Shown here in pieces: positions 31,500 to 44,329 of a stretch of 64,000 bases of DNA (its first letter is position 1; the number at the start of each line of letters is the position of its first letter). Source of the DNA: Carya illinoinensis (taxonomy: Eukaryota > Streptophyta > Magnoliopsida > Fagales > Juglandaceae); assembly GCF_018687715.1 (NCBI RefSeq), contig NC_056758.1, positions 9,678,501 through 9,742,500 on the forward strand, in the 5' to 3' direction. Both the position numbers and the translations under genes were made by a program. The notes under the pieces were generated by a model, which had not been told where the DNA came from, did no database searches, and saw only the letters and a program-made list of their open reading frames with translations.

Positions 31500-32110
31500 C
31501 CAAGGGCGTAATCGTGGCTAAAAATGCATTTTTTGTGGGTAAAACAATCTTCCCACAATTTTGGCCCGTGGGAGACTCGTGGCATATAACTGGCTGCAAA
31601 TACTATTATTTGCCATGGTGACTGTAATTGGTGGAGACTAAACGTTTTTAGCCATGGCATATTCCATGTGAAAAGACTTTATTTCTCATGGCAAAAGTTC
31701 TTTGGATTTCCAACAATCTAATGGAAAATGAGAGAATGCCACCATATCAGCCCGTGGCTAACATTTCTGTTGCCATCATACCATATCGTGGGTGAAGAAT
31801 GTCTTCCACCAAACCAAATCGTGGGCAATGGATTAAATACCACCATAGAAACCCGTGGGTATAGCTATATCTTCCACCAGATGAACTCGTGGGAAATTTA
31901 ACAAATAGCACCATAACAACTCTTGGGTAGAGGTATTTCTTCCACTAGAGCAACTCGTGGGTTATGGAACAAATACCACCATTACAGCTCCTAGGTAGAG
32001 GTATTTCTTCCACTAGAAAAACTCATGGGTAAAGGAGCTTTATACCTCGGTTGTTATGGGTATATATGTATTAGCCACAACTATTGTGGTAGAAAATAAT
32101 CCTGGCTAGA
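31500..32110. repeat. CACTA subterminal repeats with CGTGG core
   Basis: At least ten sites of the form (A/C)TCGTGGG or CCCGTGGG occur in about 600 bp. They include a tandem run at about 31780-32040 in which TCTTCCACxAGA and AACTCGTGGG alternate with a period of 60-70 bp. In En/Spm-type elements subterminal motifs bind the TNPA-type protein and are needed for excision. That role is inferred here. Confidence 0.65.
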
Positions 32111-34196
32111 AACATATCCTTGCCCATTAGACATGATAGTGACTGTGGGAATTACTTACTTCCCATGAAAGTGTCCTGTGGCAAACACTAACTAAATATG
32201 GTGATAAGAATGTATAAAATTTATGCCCTACAAAATTTCACCCAGAGGAAATAACTTTTTTCCATGGTTTGCACCTGTAGGAAATATGTATAAACATGTA
32301 CTTACTAGAGTTTTTTGAATTCAACCATGTTCCATGTAAATCCCATACGACACCTGGAACCATTCTCTCACAAAACCTGATCCAATATAGGTAGTCAATG
32401 TATATTGATTCCCACAATTCAATATACATGAGGTGCTTGAGATAGGCAGCAAAGAGATAAACATATACTTTCTTCACAACCATATAACATAATTTCCCAT
32501 AACATAAATATTTATACCATTCAGGAATGTTCCTATATTCATTGATGGAAATGGACTGTGCCGGGTATGAGCAACATTGGTTTATAATTCATTATGATTA
32601 AATGTATTGTGGGAGTAACTTCCTCATATACAGTGAAGCACTCCCCACCTATGCTTGCTTTCTGCTTTCACAAGTTATGGAAGACCCTCTAACTTCGGGT
32701 CTAGTTGTTGTCTTCCTAGTGCAACAACATTTACAAGATGAAATGCAGGAGGTGGCTATAACCTCCTCCTAGAATATTGATGTATAGAAACAAATTTCCA
32801 CATGGCAAAGGGTTGTGGAAATACACTACTATATCCCAAACAGCAAGAAATTAAGTCTTGTCCTTCCATAATGCACACCATCACCCAACTAACTAAGCAA
32901 CAGCAGAAAAACTCAAAGAAACTAAGTGGCAAAAACCAGCAGCAGGCTATTGTAAAGCAAATTGGGGTTTGCTTTATAATGTGGAATAAGGGAGAATGGG
33001 GTTGGGAGTAATCATTAGACATCATAAAGTCAAAAATAAATGGACAAGCCTACATGCGTGTAGAGAGGCAAACAGCTCACCTCACATGTCTTAGCTAAAT
33101 CCCTCCTCAATTTCTATGTAGACCTATATGATATTGAAGAGTGCCCCGTATGCACTCAGCTAATTGTAGCTACTGAGATGTTATAAACTTGGTTAGTTAA
33201 TGACAACCCGTTGGTATTAACAACAGTCCAAAATAACCACATAGCTACCCACACTCAGCAATGGCAAGAATTCCAAACTGTTTGAATTGGTATTGTGCTA
33301 ATCTTGGCTTTTACTCTTTCATCCCACAACAAAATGTTCTACATGCATTACTTTTCTGCCCAGAAAAGTTTAAGGAACCAACCAATAACCTAACGTAAGG
33401 AGTCCACCACCAATGGGCTTCTTAAATCTGGATGTAGATGAAGATAAAAGGTAGTATGTATCGGGAATCTAGCTTCTGTACTTTTCTATTTATTGAGGGG
33501 CTTACATCTTAGTACCTTGCATATTTGAGACCATACCTTGTGTTCCATTACTTTGAATGTATGATGATATGCATGAATCTAAATAAGCTGACTAATTATC
33601 TTTATGCAACTGGCAAATGAAGCAACATTCATTTCAACTAGTACCAACCACTTCATAGGCATGTTATAATTCCAAACATCATGCGTTCGACTAACAAGCA
33701 ACATTTAGAAAATGAAATAGACGGCCCTATGGATAACCACACTATGTTTCGTCATTGCAAGTGAAAGTAAAGAAAGCATACTACAAACCACTGTTTCATC
33801 TGTCTTCCATGAAGGCAGGATATGATCCCTTCTTTGACAAACCTCATGTACTGTCTGGAAATGGAGTAAATTAAAACCTGGTCAGGCACCAATATAAACC
33901 AAAACATATACAATCATCCCTCATGATGGTACAATGAAGGGCTTTAATAGAATAACAAAACCATCATCGGCATATAATCCACTTGTCCTCATTTGCATGT
34001 ATGGGGGGAAAAATTCTTGACTTAATTTATAAGCCTCAATAGCCTTGTAGAACAAAAACAAATATGATCTTGTTTTGTTTATAGATATCATTATCAATAA
34101 AATAGGATTAAATAAACCAGCTTTGCAAAACGTATAATAGTGTTATTGAGGTTTTCAATATGTACCAAGTCTTTACACATCATCTGTGTTCTCCTT
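32111..34196. other. CACTA interior, left non-coding part
   Basis: Lies downstream of the transposase on the minus strand. It is AT-rich with short ORFs and no recognised domain. A small hairpin GGAGGTGGCTATAACCTCC lies at 32749-32767. Confidence 0.5.
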
Positions 34197-37100
34197 TTAC
34201 AAATGAACGTTAAGGGCTTCATCATCAATACAATTATCAGTGTCACTTTCTCTAGACAGATGTTCAGGTGACAGGGTAGACGGATCAACCGGCAATTGGT
34301 CTTCATCTCCTCGGGTCAATGGATTGAGAATCTCTGGGCTAGTTTCATTAACAAGACCGTACTCCCGTTCCTCAGTGTCACTCTCGTCTTCGGAGTCAAA
34401 AGCATCGAACTCATCATCATCATCAGTATTATCATGCAAGTCTGAGGTATTGTGGCGAATATTGTAAACATTCCTATTGGTTATCTTGTGTATCATGTGC
34501 CAACTTCCCCCCTAATTCGAGTCCTTGATGTAAAATACTTGCAATGTTTGGCATGCCAGGGCGAATGACTCATCTTTATACCATTGCCGGTTGGTATTAA
34601 CACTCGTGAAGTGCTCCCCAACATGTATGTCCCTTCTTGTATCGCCAATGTCCCACCAATCACATTTAAAAATGAAACACTTATGCCAACCCATATAACG
34701 TAATTCTATGATGTCTTGCAACACACCATAAAAGTCAACAGGCAAACCTTGATGTTCACCATGAATAACAACCCCACTGTTTTGGGTGCGGCAACGCCCT
34801 TCGAGCTGCTTGGTGTGAAATTGAATTCCATTCATTATACATCCGGAATATGATGCGACACGTGGATCTTGACCACAACTCAATGCAAATATGTCATCGC
34901 TCACAGTGGGGGGAGTCATTGAGTGCAACTCAGCAATCTAGTATGGATATTTGATTTATCAATAACAGTATTATAAAAAGGCTAAGTTACGATAAAGGGA
35001 TATTCCTGCATATGAAAAAGAGAAATTTTACGCGTGTTCTGAACCACATTGAGAATTCAATTTGGTGCCAACGCTCGAAGTTACTTGGGTCCTCTTCTTT
35101 CATCTTGTTACGGTGATCCCTACAAATATATATAGACCATTCATTAAAAGATTATCCACTGACAAAACTTAAAAAATATTATTGGCTGAAGTGGACAACG
35201 AGGGTGGACTTACTCTAAATAGTCCTCAATCTCCAGACAATTATTAAGGACGTACCACGTGGCCTTGGCCAACAGAGAGTTGGATAAATTTGCCATTCTT
35301 GCTGCCCCTAATGGGCGCACCTTTTGGGAGAAAATCGATAAATTCAAATGTATGGAGCTCTGCCCAACTGTGTCAGTGTTACATTCCTCTTGATTATGTC
35401 TAGTCTTGATATCATTAAGGTACATAGAGCAAAAAGTCAGGCATTCAACATGCAAATATGCCTCTGCAATTGAGCCTTCTGGATGGGCTCTGTTGCAGAC
35501 ATACCATTTAAACTTACCCATATACCTCTTGAACGATTACATCCACATGTATTGGACAGGTCCTGCTAGCAAAGCTTCATCTGGCATATGAATAGCAAGA
35601 TGCACCATGATATCGAAAAATGCTGGTGAAAATATCATTTCCAGTTTGCAAAGAATGATGGGTGTATTAGTTTGAAGCCGTTTCAACACTTTTATGTCTA
35701 GTGTTCGAGAATATAATTCTTTGAAAAACAAACACAACTCAATTAAACATCGACGCACATCCGATCGTAGGTACCCACCAATAACAATTGGTAACAAATA
35801 TTGCATGAAGATGTGACAATCATGGCTCTTCATTCCCATTATTTTTCCATCAGTAACATTGACACGCCGGGCAATATCAAAGGCAAAGCCATCAGGAAAT
35901 TTAACTTCTGCCAAGCATGCACAAAAACCCCTTCGCTCATTTACGTTTAACATATAACAAGCAAGGCTCATAGAAGTTTGAGTACCATCATGTTGTAAAT
36001 GTAATTCTTTCCTTAGTCCAAGATCTTCCAAATCCCTACGCGCAGCAGCGGTGTCTTTACTTTTGCCTTCAATATTCATCAAGGTTCCCAAAACTTTATC
36101 ACAAATATTTTTCTCAATATGCATGACGTCTAATTTATGGCGCAATCCCAAGTCTAACCAGTACAGAAGTTCAAAGAAGATACTCTTTTTTGTCCAATTA
36201 AGTTCATTGGGCGTAAGTTTTCTATTCTTTGCTGATTTACCAAATTGCACATTTGAGTCCTCATGTAATTGCTCCATTAAAGATTGTCTCTCCACCATTT
36301 TCGGTTGGAGACGATATTCCTCCTTACCATTAAAAGCTGACTTTTTCCTCCTCCAACTGTGATCTCGATCCAACCAACGACGATGGGCTATATAACAATG
36401 TTTTCGACCATGCACAAGCTACAGTGAATCTGTCTCAACATTACATGTAGGGCATGCCAACTTACCCTTCGTGCTCCAACCAGAAAGGTTAGCATATGCA
36501 AGAAAGTCATTAATGGTCTAAAGTAACACTGCCCTCAACTAAAACGATTCTCATTTGTATGCGTCATATGTATGAATTCCCTCCACCCACAAATCTGTCA
36601 ACTCATCTATTAGGGGACGCAAGAACACGTCAATATCATTTCTCGGAGCCTTTGGTCCAGGGATTAATAATGACATCATCAGGTATGGATCTTTCATGCA
36701 TAACCAAAGGGGCAAGTTGTAAGGCACAAGTAGCACTAGCCAAATGCTGTACGGTTTGCTAAGATTATTGAATGGGTTAAACCCATCACTCGCTAGACCA
36801 AGTCTGACATTACGAGGATCCTGGGCAAACCAAGCATGTTTGTTATCGAAGTCTTTCCATACACTAGAATCCGCTGGATGTCTTATGAAATTGGGATCGT
36901 CAAGACGCTCTTCAACATGCCATCTCATCGACTGTGCAGTCTTCTTTGACATAAATAGCCTTTGCAATCGCGGCTTCAAAGGAAAATATTGGAGGACTTT
37001 TTGGGGTATCCTCTGTTGGATAGATGGCATTGAGGCCCACCTAGATACATTGCATTTAGGGTACTCATCTTTATCAGCATGCTCCTTCCAAAACAAGACA

Positions 37101-37813
37101 CAATCATTTAAGCATACATGTATTTTTGTGTAACCAAATCCCAAACCCTGCTGTAAGCGGTGAGCCTCATGGAATGAGACAGGAAACAATGCATGAGGAA
37201 AAGCTACTTGCAAAAGCTTTATAACCATGTCAAAAGACTTCACAGTACAACCACCAACTATCTTTATGTGAAGCAACTTGACTATGAATGATAGCTGTGA
37301 GAAGTTTGTGCAGCTTGGATAAAGTGGCTTTCTTGTATTTTCTAGCAACTCTTCGAAGGTAGTATGTATCGGATCATCAGTGGTGTGTTGTGAAGGCCCT
37401 TCATCTAAATTCAATTCTGTTCCAGTGGAATTATCCATAAAGGATCCCACATGGATGTCATCTAACATCTCGTCAACATCATCAATATAGTCATTGTAGT
37501 TATAGGCATGAAGAACTTCTTCCTCAGAATTTGTGGCTTCAGGCAAAATTTCTTCCTCGCCATGGAATATCCATGCCGTATAAGATGTATCAATTCCTAT
37601 AATGAACAAATGATCCTGAACCACTCCAATGGGATGGAAAGTACAATTTCGGCATCTCCTACATGGACACCTAATGCAGTTTCTTCCAAGTGCATGGGCC
37701 TTTGCCACATCTATGAATTGTTTAACACCTTCAACATATTCGCTGGAATGCAATCTATCTTCAATATGCATCCAAGCCTTATCCATCTGGTTGAGTGACA
37801 AGGAATTGTACAA
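34197..37813 (-). pseudogene. CACTA TNP2-type transposase pseudogene
   Basis: Read on the minus strand, MDKAWMHIEDRLHSSEYVEGV opens a transposase-associated domain with Cys-rich IRCPCRRCRNC. The TNP2 core follows: FGYTKIHVCLNDCVLFWKE, then LGLASDGFNPFNNLSKPYSIW, then IPGPKAPRNDIDVFLRPLIDEL. After a stop near 36549 and others, the same frame resumes at 36415-35537 (KLDVMHIEKNICDKVLGTLM, then MGMKSHDCHIFMQYLLPI, DUF4218-like) and 35521-35214. Two 94-base introns appear (35120-35213 and 34938-35031, GTAAGT and GTAAAA donors, TAG acceptors). The third exon holds a DUF4216-like part (LPVDFYGVLQDIIELRY, then FKCDWWDIGDT) and an acidic tail. Stops make it inactive. Confidence 0.88.
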
Positions 37814-40800
37814 GTTAACATCAGGTATGAGGAAAATCTTGTTACACTATGGACACAATGAAAGTGTGTAATGGTTTATCGCTCAAGTAGTTGAAGATAG
37901 ATTGCAACAGTAACGAAGAGCAAAATTTGTTTCACAGGTGCTAGGATTGTTCGACAGCATTGTATGGATTTATAACTGTCTTTGCAGCAAAATTGAAGGT
38001 GGACTTATCCTCATAGTTGAAGTTTAGTTGACATATCATAGGGTTGTTTGAAAGGGAGGTGTCATAGCACTGGTAAGTATGTTATGAATTTAGGGTGTCA
38101 ATAATAATCCCAATGAAATGCCCTACGCTCTAGATCCCACAATTTCCCTATTAGTAAGGAAGCAAATTTAACTTGGTCAATTTATGTTTACTGTAATGAA
38201 AAGGAAAGACCATTTGGGAATGAATACTGTAGTCCTAGCTACTTTGCTAGTAATTCCCAAACACCACATGTATATATATACATACATATATATAAATGTA
38301 TATATGTATGTATATGTATGACAATTAGCAAAAAAGTAAAGTTACATCTATGAACAACTATAGAGTATGGAATAAATGAAGAGAATTAAGGTATAGTTTT
38401 GTAATATACATCATATTATTGATCATGGCCCACATTATATGCAAGCGATTAATTGTTTTAAGAAACTGCCTATTTGAAAGGAGGCAAAGATGGGATGTTT
38501 CGGGAGATGTTATAATTATACGTATTAATAATATAACAAGAGATGACAATTCCCAAGCGGGTATGAAGTGTGCTTTGAGAACCAATGTTAAAGTCTATGG
38601 AGTTCAATTAGGCAAATTGGTTTTCATTGCATATATGAGAAGCCGTACCTAGGACATAAAGTATTATATAAAGTTTACTTAGACTGAGCAATTTTCTTTT
38701 TTTGTCAATTTTATACTCGTTCACAAAAGTTTTTAACTAGGCAATACATCAAGTGCATGATATCACAATGGTGGTTAAAGAGGGTTTGTTCTCCTAGTGC
38801 TACTCAATTGTATTTCTGGACTGAATATGCTTGGGAAGTGATAGGCTTTAGCATGAAACACCAAAAAGTTTAGTTTCCAAGGCTAAATTGAGCAATAAAT
38901 TCGAAACCTATATGATATAAACATGAGCAACGCACTAAATATATGACTAATAAGCTGACTTCAACACCTTGTGAGTGTAAACCTCAAACCACAATACAAA
39001 CTGAGGACAGCTTCAAGGGGTGTTTCAACTTACATGTATGTTTATATTGAGAATCAGGGTTATTTAATTCAAGCCTGGTTTGGCTTGAATTAATTTAAAA
39101 TCAGTTCACATACCAACAAATATAACACCAGGAACTTGCTTTAAATGTATAATGGTGGTAAGCCAATTAACTAACTCGTGGGTAATAGGGTGCTGGTTTG
39201 TATAAGAAAGAAGGGGATTATGCTCCAACCAGATCCAGCGATAGCTATGACAAGGCAATAGCTTCATAAACCACAAGACAAGCATGCACGGTATTTTTAT
39301 TCAAAGTAGATTTAATCACCATATTAAATCAACTAATCACATGTAAATATAGGTGAATGTCCCATTAGCAAAATTATCGTGACATACTAAAAATCTAGAG
39401 TCAACAACCAATAACAAACCAGGTATGAGCCACACTTATATGCCATAGAAGTGTTAGCTAGATTTAAGTGGAATCTCAAAAGCTCATATAGAGTTTAGAA
39501 AAGTGCAAAACATGAAATCTAGCTGAAAGATATAAAAGGAATCTTATTACAAGATTGCCTTATCTTGTAATGGAGACACAATATAAACATCAAAAAGTAA
39601 AACATTAATGTGAAGGGGTACTTTGCATGTGAAGTACATGGCCCACATCCAAAGTGAATGTTCCATGTAAACCATTTCAACATAGCACACGGCTCACAAA
39701 TATTATGACATCTCCCAGAAGTCAACAAAAATCTATCTTTGCAAGCTTAGAGATAATCAAGACCAACCCCTTGTGCAACCTGCATTACACAACCAGACTT
39801 GTGCAATCAAGACGGATCAATTTACACAATCTTGACAACCCATCATTAAAGGCTACAATATTTTGCATCAGTTTTCTACCCATGACTCTCAGCTATATAA
39901 TCATGTCCACAAGATATGACACCGTGTATTGATTGCTGCCCATGATCATTTCCACTGGTCACGTTAAACACTACACTTTATAACTGATAAAGTATCAATA
40001 TTTGCAAATGGGATGATAAACAATATATGGTTTAGTTTATGAATTGCAACATAGTCAAAAAAATTAATATTCGAACAGAACAAAGTGCATATATGGCATA
40101 GATAACATCTCAATTTGAGTTTTAAGATCCAATCAGCAAAGGTGCATATTAAAGATACTCACCTTAACAGCAACACCTTGTAAAGCACAAGATGGGCACA
40201 ATGAATTGACAAATATATAATATATGAGTGGATAAGTGATGGGAAGACAGGTTCTCTATATCAAAACCATTGGAAAATCCAATCAGATGTGAGGGATTAA
40301 TATCATGTGTTATTGTCAAAAGTTATAAGTTTGCATGTTAAAATTAACACTACTATTAGCTGCCTGTGATGCTATAAGTTAGAGAGCAAAACTTGAAGGA
40401 AATACATTTTTAAGTGATATCCAAAAATTGGATGATCAGTCCAATTCAGTTTGTGGTCACTGGTAGAGATAGGAAGATATGATCTTCGTGGCCAGCGGAA
40501 AGTTAAACGACATAAAGTGACTTTAAAAGAACTGACTAATATGCAAGAAAACTGTGATACTACTTTTCATGGGCAAATCTATTTATCCTTTAAAATCTAT
40601 ACCCCATCTGAGACCACTAAACAAACATAGAACAACCATAAATGAATTTCTAATAAGAGGAGTGTAGGAAGTAAAAAATCTAAAAACAACCGTGGTTCAT
40701 GGACTAATAATAGGACAGTATATACTGCTATGATCAGACTTTCATGTCTGCACCTAAATAGAGGCCATTTATGAATGAAGTGAGAACAGTTTACTAATAC

Positions 40801-42423
40801 ACTCATTAATCCTGAATGTACACATTTCTATATTGAAGAACCTTTAGAATAAAACAAAACCGGTACTTTACGGACACTCAAATTCCCACAACTGTTATAT
40901 TTAATATAGAATTGAGTTCATAATTAACAGAGACAACATAGTTACAAGCTGAATTTTTTAAAGTGGTGAAACTAAAATTGTACACCAAAACTAGTTCTGC
41001 GTATGATTAGGCCTTAAACCCAGGAAATTGTAGCTGCATAATCACATGGTTATGCAAGCCAAATATATAAGTATAAATAGGATAGAAGCACTGAGATTTT
41101 ATAAAAGCCATTTTTTTCCTATCATCCATGTAAAAAAATGACAAAGACAATCATATGCATGCACAGACACATTTTGCTATAATAGAAGCCATAAACATTA
41201 CACCCACTGTTGTGAATCTTAGTGCCTTGTTCTGCTTCTATCCAATATATAAAGGAAAAGCTAGTGCATGAAAAGATAGTTTTTTACACATATAAACTTG
41301 CCACAATGCTAGTTTAATTAATAGGCGATCATGTGCGTATTCAAGAAACTAATCTCATCAATTTATATCTCCAAACACCAAGCCAAGACCCCAGTATATC
41401 CAACTCATATAAAATTCATTGATGTATATTAAAGTAATATACATGCATAGCGTTTAATGATGGTGACAGGCTGGCCCACATTATAAGGTTAAATAGTATT
41501 CAAAAGTTAAAGCAACTAACCCTTCATTCATTTCTAAATGAGTGATTATTCCTTGCAACATTAGGCAAAATTCTTATGCATCACTTAACTTCAGGGGTTG
41601 AGAAATCCCAATTTCCCAAATGTATAAAATCAACCAAGCAACATTCTTTTTACACAACCACAGCCAGACTCTCATCAACAACCCCACATCAAATTTTATA
41701 GGGTGCTTCAATTTGATATAACTGTCAAGCTGGAAATGCTGATGTTTTCCAGCCTGGCAGTGAGGCTAGCAAATGCCAAGAATGCATGAATGTTTGATAC
41801 AATCTTGTGCATTAGGAGATACATTAATAATTCCAGATCTAACACGTGAGTAATTCTCAGTCACCATGTATTGGACTGTAAAGATAAAATTAAAGATTTT
41901 TACATCAGTATTCATCAACATCTCCAATCTCGTTCCTGCACAATACAATACTTAACCAAGCAACACTCTAACCAGACTCATACTTAGTTGGCCTTTAGGC
42001 TCCTTGTCACTCAGTTTGGCCTTCCCCATCATCATAATTTTTTCCATGTTGTTCTTCCTCATGGTAATTATAAAAGTGGCAGGGAAAAAACAAAGGTTTA
42101 ATAATTTGGTGCTAGGATATATACATATTTTATGATATCACCACACCTCCCCCCACCTTTTCTACACAAATTATATTCGAACAACACCTCTACTTATGAA
42201 TTCCCTCCTTCCTGCTTTCTCTCCATTTCTTAGATTTTCTGTTATGTTGTTTATTTCTGGCTCTTTAGAGAGAGAGAGAGGGCAAGATAAGAAATATATA
42301 TTGGGTACTCTACATTATGCATGTAGAGGTAAAGACCAGTAGAGATCAGGAAGCACAGCTGGGATAACCAGCTGGTCATTCAGCTTCCTTTTGATTAAAA
42401 GAGTGCTAAGAGGGGCTTCTCGT

Positions 42424-42555
42424 ATGCAATATGGTAAGATTCATCATTATATCATAATTGGTGATGGAGCTATTGGAAAGACATGCATTATGAAATCTTA
42501 TAGCATGGAAATACACCTCCCACAGCATGAAAGTGTCATGTTTCATAACACTTGA
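42424..42555 (+). pseudogene. ROP/RAC GTPase P-loop exon fragment captured in the CACTA element
   Basis: Translation from the ATG at 42424 gives 43 codons to TGA. They contain IIIGDGAIGKTCIMKSYS, a Walker A loop (GxxxxGKT) in the GDGA(V/I)GKTC form characteristic of Rho-type ROP/RAC GTPases. It is followed by a degraded stretch in which VMFHN corresponds in place to the family's VFDN. Preceding bases (GGGGCTTCTCG) resemble the usual ROP start. The fragment is one exon long, mutated and stops early, so it is a pseudogene piece. CACTA elements are known to pick up host gene fragments. It is on the strand opposite to the transposase. Confidence 0.65.
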
Positions 42556-43448
42556 TACTGTCTAAATTTACACAACCAGCTTTCAACTAAAATCATAAAT
42601 TAAACAATATTGTGGTCTCAGTAAATCATTTAAGATGATGTTTTCTAACACATAAATTTATATAGGATTATGTGCCTCCCACTTTTTAAACATTAGTTAA
42701 CATGTTCAGGTTGCTGGCAGCACAATATAAGTATTGACTATGGGAAACTACTGGTAATTAGTACTAGGTAATTGTACAGTCACAATTTTTCATAGGACCA
42801 CATAATTTTATGCGATTGACAAAACATTTTAATTAAATACATAGTTGGGTGAACACAGGGCAGGAGCATTATAACAACATGTTAACTTTGAGTTACAAAT
42901 AGGGCCTACCCTATTTTCTTGCTGGCCTTCTCCCTCATAAGAAAAAGTCAGATAAGCCACAATATCCTTCAAGGTTTCATATTTAAAACCCAAAATGAAA
43001 AATTGTTCATGGACCAATTTTTGAATTTCATGCTTTATGATTCAAGTTCTTAATTAAGATCTCAGTCGACATTTATTGAAATGATTTTTTTTCTTGGCCA
43101 TGAATAAAACATTGGTAGAATCCTGAGATGTTATGCATTACTGCACAAATATTGTGCCAGTAGTCCTTGACTGTACCAAACTTGGTACAGTTATTACATA
43201 TACATATATAGGCATATATGTGATACCATAAAATGGTATCAGCTTCTGCATTTTATACCATATATAGGCATATATATGGTAATAACTTCATGAGCCTCAA
43301 TGTATGCTAAACATGTATGTGAATTTGGATCAACATACTACAGATCTAATGAAAAACACAAGGAGAAATCCTCTTGATCATCCTGGACTTGCATCAGTCT
43401 CAAGTGCTCAGGGAAATCTCTATATCTATACATGATGCTAGCCCCCTT

Positions 43449-43480
43449 AAACTTCATTAATTTCCTAATTAATGAAGTTT
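43449..43480. repeat. Perfect 13-bp stem hairpin
   Basis: AAACTTCATTAAT and ATTAATGAAGTTT are separated by six bases. It is inside the CACTA element near its right end. No function is assigned. Confidence 0.7.
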
Positions 43481-43800
43481 ACCTATTCTGTATCACGAAA
43501 TTTATGGTAATTTCGAGAAAAAATTGGCCTTCGCAGGGTGAAGACCTCAAGAAGGCAATCAGCAGCAGGTGTTTACATGGAGTGCATAACCAAGGAATAA
43601 CCATTAGTTTACATAATTAAATACTTTTAAAATTAGACTTGTATTTCAAAGTTTCTAGCATGCACATAGATCTACCTCCAAGACAAAATCTAATTTTGGA
43701 TTTCGCATCAACCCTCGTCCCTTTAAATGTATATTCGTAGCTAAACAAATACAATGAAAAATTTCCAGAGAATGAAACCGGGCTCAATCACCAGAGATAC

Positions 43801-44329
43801 ATACACTTCTTACGAGGCAGCAATAGGCAAGAGATTTACCAAGTGGAAGAGGGATAGATGCTTGATCTTAAAAAGAGAAATCAACGCCCTACTTGTGAGT
43901 GGCGCCAACTGGCGGCAGTGAGGTGGAAATGGGCGGCAACTGTTGGCAGCGAGTGGACATCGAAGGGAGCCAACGCAAGGAAGCCATCGTCGATGATCGA
44001 GTCTGTCTGAGAGTAGTCGAAGGTGAGGCGAAATTGCAGGATGGGGCTCGGCTCGTATATGGTTTCCCAACAAACAATACACTGACCGTATGAAGGGCTT
44101 TTGATTAATGGCCTGTGTTCTAATTAATTCCCATTCAACTTTTAACACGAGACAAATGTCGTCGTTAAAGGCCACTTAGAGGCACGGTTTATGAGTCGCC
44201 GCACCATAACTCGTGACAATAAATATTATTTATTTTGTTGTTGCCTTTTTGTGACATAAGTCATCTATTTCCCACTAGTGGTTGTTATGGGAAGGAAAAT
44301 CGTGGCTAAATAACATATTTCTTGTAGTG
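43801..44329 (-). other. CACTA right subterminal region
   Basis: A G/C-rich patch (43895-44075) followed by CGTG-containing motifs (ACTCGTGACA and AATCGTGGCTAAA) and the terminal repeat. On the minus strand this would be the promoter and leader side for the transposase. An antisense frame with simple composition at 43810-44175 has no domain and is not called as a gene. Confidence 0.5.

Larger units (their letters stand above)
37814..43800. other. CACTA interior, right non-coding part
   Basis: Almost 6 kb of AT-rich sequence upstream of the transposase frame. It contains the ROP-like fragment (42424-42555), a TATATGTATG-rich palindromic tract at 38271-38322, and repeated GGCATATATG segments at 43192-43282 with a GATACCATAAAATGGTATC hairpin. 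A second transposon gene (TNPA-like) was looked for and not recognised. Confidence 0.5.
31476..44329 (-). mobile_element. CACTA (En/Spm-like) DNA transposon, 12.9 kb
   Basis: The left end is CACTACAAGATATAT and the right end is the complement of CACTACAAGAAATATG. Inside lie a decayed TNP2-type transposase on the minus strand, subterminal repeats with a CGTGG core near the left end, and AATCGTGGCTAAA close to both ends. These fit the CACTA superfamily. The flanking trinucleotides (GTT left, AAC right) do not match as a 3-bp target duplication. Either they have mutated, or the two ends come from different insertions. Confidence 0.8.

Noticed and set aside
42424..42555. A functional ROP GTPase gene interacting with the nearby ARO product
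   Set aside because: Only the P-loop exon is present, the frame stops after 43 codons, and no switch or effector motifs follow. The closeness to ARO is best taken as coincidence.
43810..44175. 121-codon minus-strand ORF near the CACTA right end
   Set aside because: It lies in the transposon's subterminal region, has no domain and is most simply untranslated leader or captured sequence.
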